Of a DNA stretch of 64,000 nt, positions 62,491 through 64,000 are shown in pieces. The notes beneath the pieces were generated by a model. That model made no database searches. It was not told where the DNA came from and saw only the letters and a program-made list of their open reading frames with translations. Within the stretch, counting starts at the first letter, position 1. Every line of letters starts with the position of its first letter. The position numbers and the translations under genes were made by a program. Origin of the DNA: an uncultured Collinsella sp. (lineage in GTDB: Bacteria; Actinomycetota; Coriobacteriia; Coriobacteriales; Coriobacteriaceae); contig CAUEPS010000002.1 of assembly GCA_959019775.1 (NCBI GenBank), positions 62,001-126,000 of the forward strand. Direction: 5' to 3'.

Positions 62491-64000
62491 ATGTTTACTC
62501 CGCTTATCACTCATGATCTGGACGGTGCCGCGCTGGCGGCACCCGTCAATGCTGCGCGCTGCAACGGTGCCGCGTACAAAACGCGCACGATCGATGACCT
62601 TCGCATTAAGGACGATCGCCTGCGTGCCGCCATCGAGGGCACCGGGCACCTGCTGTTTGACGGCGGCATGGGCACCATGTTGCAGGCCGCCGGCATGAAG
62701 GCAGGCGCCCTGCCCGAACTGCTCAACTTTGAGGAACCCCGGGTCATCACCGATATCCAGCGTCAGTACGTCGAAGCTGGCTGTGACGTGATCACCGCCA
62801 ACACCTTTGGCGCCAACGCCCACAAGCTCGACGGCGCCGCCACCGTGGCAGACGTCTTTGCCGCGGCAGTCACCTGCGCCCGCGAGGCCGGCGCCCGCTA
62901 CGTCGCCGGCGACATCGGCCCCATCGGCGCCCTGCTGCGCCCCCTGGGCACCCTCAGCTTTGACGAGGCCTACGACCTCTTTGCCGAGGAGGTGCGCGCC
63001 GGCGTCGCTGCGGGCGTCGACCTCTTTATTATCGAGACCATGACCGACCTGGCCGAGATCAAGGCGGCCGTCCTCGCCTGCCGCGAGAACTCCGACCTGC
63101 CCGTCTTTGCCACTATGACCTTTGAGGAAGACGGCCGCACCTTCTTGGGCACGAGCCCCGAGGTCGCCGCCATCACCCTCGACGCCATCGGCGCCGACGT
63201 CCTGGGCATCAACTGCAGCCAGGGCCCGGCCGAGCTCCGAGGGCTCGCCGCGCGCATGCTCACCGTCACCGACAAACCCGTTATGGTGCAGGCCAATGCG
63301 GGACTGCCCCGCGTGGACGATGACGGCAATACCGTCTTTGATATCCAGGCACCCGAGTACGCCGAGGCCGTCGCCGGCATGATCGAGGACGGCGTGAGCG
63401 TCGTGGGCGGTTGCTGCGGCACCACGCCGGCGCACATGGCGGCCTTGCGCACGCTTATCGACAACCACACGCCCAGCCCGCGCCACCGCAAGCCCAGCAT
63501 GTCGGTCACGAGCGCCCAGACGGTCGTGGACCTCCCCTGCGACGGCCACAAGATCGCCGTCATCGGCGAGCGCATCAACCCCACCGGCAAAAAGCGCCTG
63601 CAGCAGGCCCTGCGCGATGGCGACCTGGACTACGTCGTGAGTCAGGGCATCAGCCAGCAGGAGCAGGGCGCCGACATCCTGGACGTCAACGTGGGCCTGC
63701 CCGAGATCGACGAGGTCAAGGTCATCCAGCAGGCCACCGAGCAGCTCCAGGGCTCCACGCTGCTGCCGCTGCAGATCGACTCCACCGACCCCGCAGCCGT
63801 CGAGGCCGCCGTGCGCCGCTACGCCGGCAAGCCCATCATCAACTCGGTCAATGGCAAACAACAGATCATGGATGAGATCTTTCCGCTGGTGGCCCACTAC
63901 GGCACCAACGTCGTCGGCCTTACGCTCGACGAGGGCGGCATCCCCGATACCGCCGAGGCCCGCTTCGCCATCGCCGAGCGCATCGTGGCCGAGGCCGCCC
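62491..64000 (+). CDS. metH: cobalamin-dependent methionine synthase (5' part)
   Basis: Start ATG 62491 (AGGAG upstream), open to the window end, so the C-terminal domains are not visible. Residues about 50-330 are the homocysteine-binding barrel: FDGGMGTMLQ, the first zinc cysteine in GINCSQGP and the pair in VVGGCCGTTPAHM. From about residue 350 the pterin-binding (methyl-THF) domain starts: IAVIGERINPTGKKRLQQAL, GADILDVNVG, LQIDSTDPAAVEAA, KPIINSVNG. The reactivation domain is encoded separately just upstream, so this protein should end after its cobalamin domain. Operon with metF. Confidence 0.95.
   Translation, partial: MFTPLITHDLDGAALAAPVNAARCNGAAYKTRTIDDLRIKDDRLRAAIEGTGHLLFDGGMGTMLQAAGMKAGALPELLNFEEPRVITDIQRQYVEAGCDVITANTFGANAHKLDGAATVADVFAAAVTCAREAGARYVAGDIGPIGALLRPLGTLSFDEAYDLFAEEVRAGVAAGVDLFIIETMTDLAEIKAAVLACRENSDLPVFATMTFEEDGRTFLGTSPEVAAITLDAIGADVLGINCSQGPAELRGLAARMLTVTDKPVMVQANAGLPRVDDDGNTVFDIQAPEYAEAVAGMIEDGVSVVGGCCGTTPAHMAALRTLIDNHTPSPRHRKPSMSVTSAQTVVDLPCDGHKIAVIGERINPTGKKRLQQALRDGDLDYVVSQGISQQEQGADILDVNVGLPEIDEVKVIQQATEQLQGSTLLPLQIDSTDPAAVEAAVRRYAGKPIINSVNGKQQIMDEIFPLVAHYGTNVVGLTLDEGGIPDTAEARFAIAERIVAEAA

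Noticed and set aside
61882..63897. 671-codon open frame on the strand opposite metH and its activation gene
   Set aside because: A GC-rich antisense shadow with V/G/A/D/L-dominated composition; the plus-strand genes are unambiguous.

Overview
The window looks like chromosomal DNA of a high-GC, anaerobic gut actinobacterium of the class Coriobacteriia, most probably Collinsella. This is inferred from gene content and style, not from a database match. Pointers are type III glutamine synthetase, a MurT-GatD protein, LPXTG-type surface proteins, Fe-dependent alcohol/glycerol dehydrogenases, many small 4Fe-4S proteins, a CXXC mini-protein/ferredoxin/TlpA redox operon, and AAGGAG-type ribosome binding sites.

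Layout. 1-3.3 kb: an antitoxin-like ribbon-helix-helix gene with its own dyad operator, a tRNA-dihydrouridine synthase, a membrane protein and several intergenic hairpins. 3.3-11.9 kb: a MacB/FtsX-type ABC protein, a redox operon (48-aa CXXC protein, NapH-like ferredoxin, TlpA-like lipoprotein), a divergent two-component system and a LuxR-type regulator. 12-17.3 kb: a 1,455-aa secreted, anchored surface protein and an HTH/membrane-protein pair with a clear self-regulated promoter. 17.7-22 kb: a type IIA topoisomerase pair. 22-31 kb: a DUF4143 ATPase, flavoproteins, an LPXTG protein, an HxlR/cupin divergent pair, and a MerR-controlled five-gene operon whose first gene carries a frameshift.

31.3-37.3 kb is a restriction-modification locus: a single-chain nuclease-methylase-specificity gene broken by one frameshift, a tyrosine recombinase inserted behind its last target-recognition domain (TRD), a spare promoterless TRD cassette bounded by the same direct repeats, and an inverted, nonsense-mutated HsdS remnant. 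It reads as a specificity-switching module in partial decay. Immediately after it, 37.4-42.4 kb is a visibly much more GC-rich block with a lantibiotic-protection-type ABC transporter (ATPase and two permeases), a YxeA-like protein and a NisRK-like two-component system, with no bacteriocin precursor.

42.5-64 kb is mostly housekeeping: GMP synthase, asparaginase, an XRE/unknown pair sharing a 24-bp perfect palindrome, YchF, a multi-cluster ferredoxin, a 2-hydroxyacid dehydrogenase, glycerol and alcohol dehydrogenases, two TPR-like proteins leading into a fused MurT-GatD cell-wall amidotransferase, tRNA-Glu with a duplicated 3' tail, a 231-bp MITE-like element, glutamine synthetase III, and a methionine operon of MetF, a free-standing MetH-reactivation protein and MetH, which runs off the window end.

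The most unusual items are the TRD-cassette/recombinase arrangement, the MurT-GatD fusion, the tiny overlapping CXXC gene, and several families of long intergenic inverted repeats.
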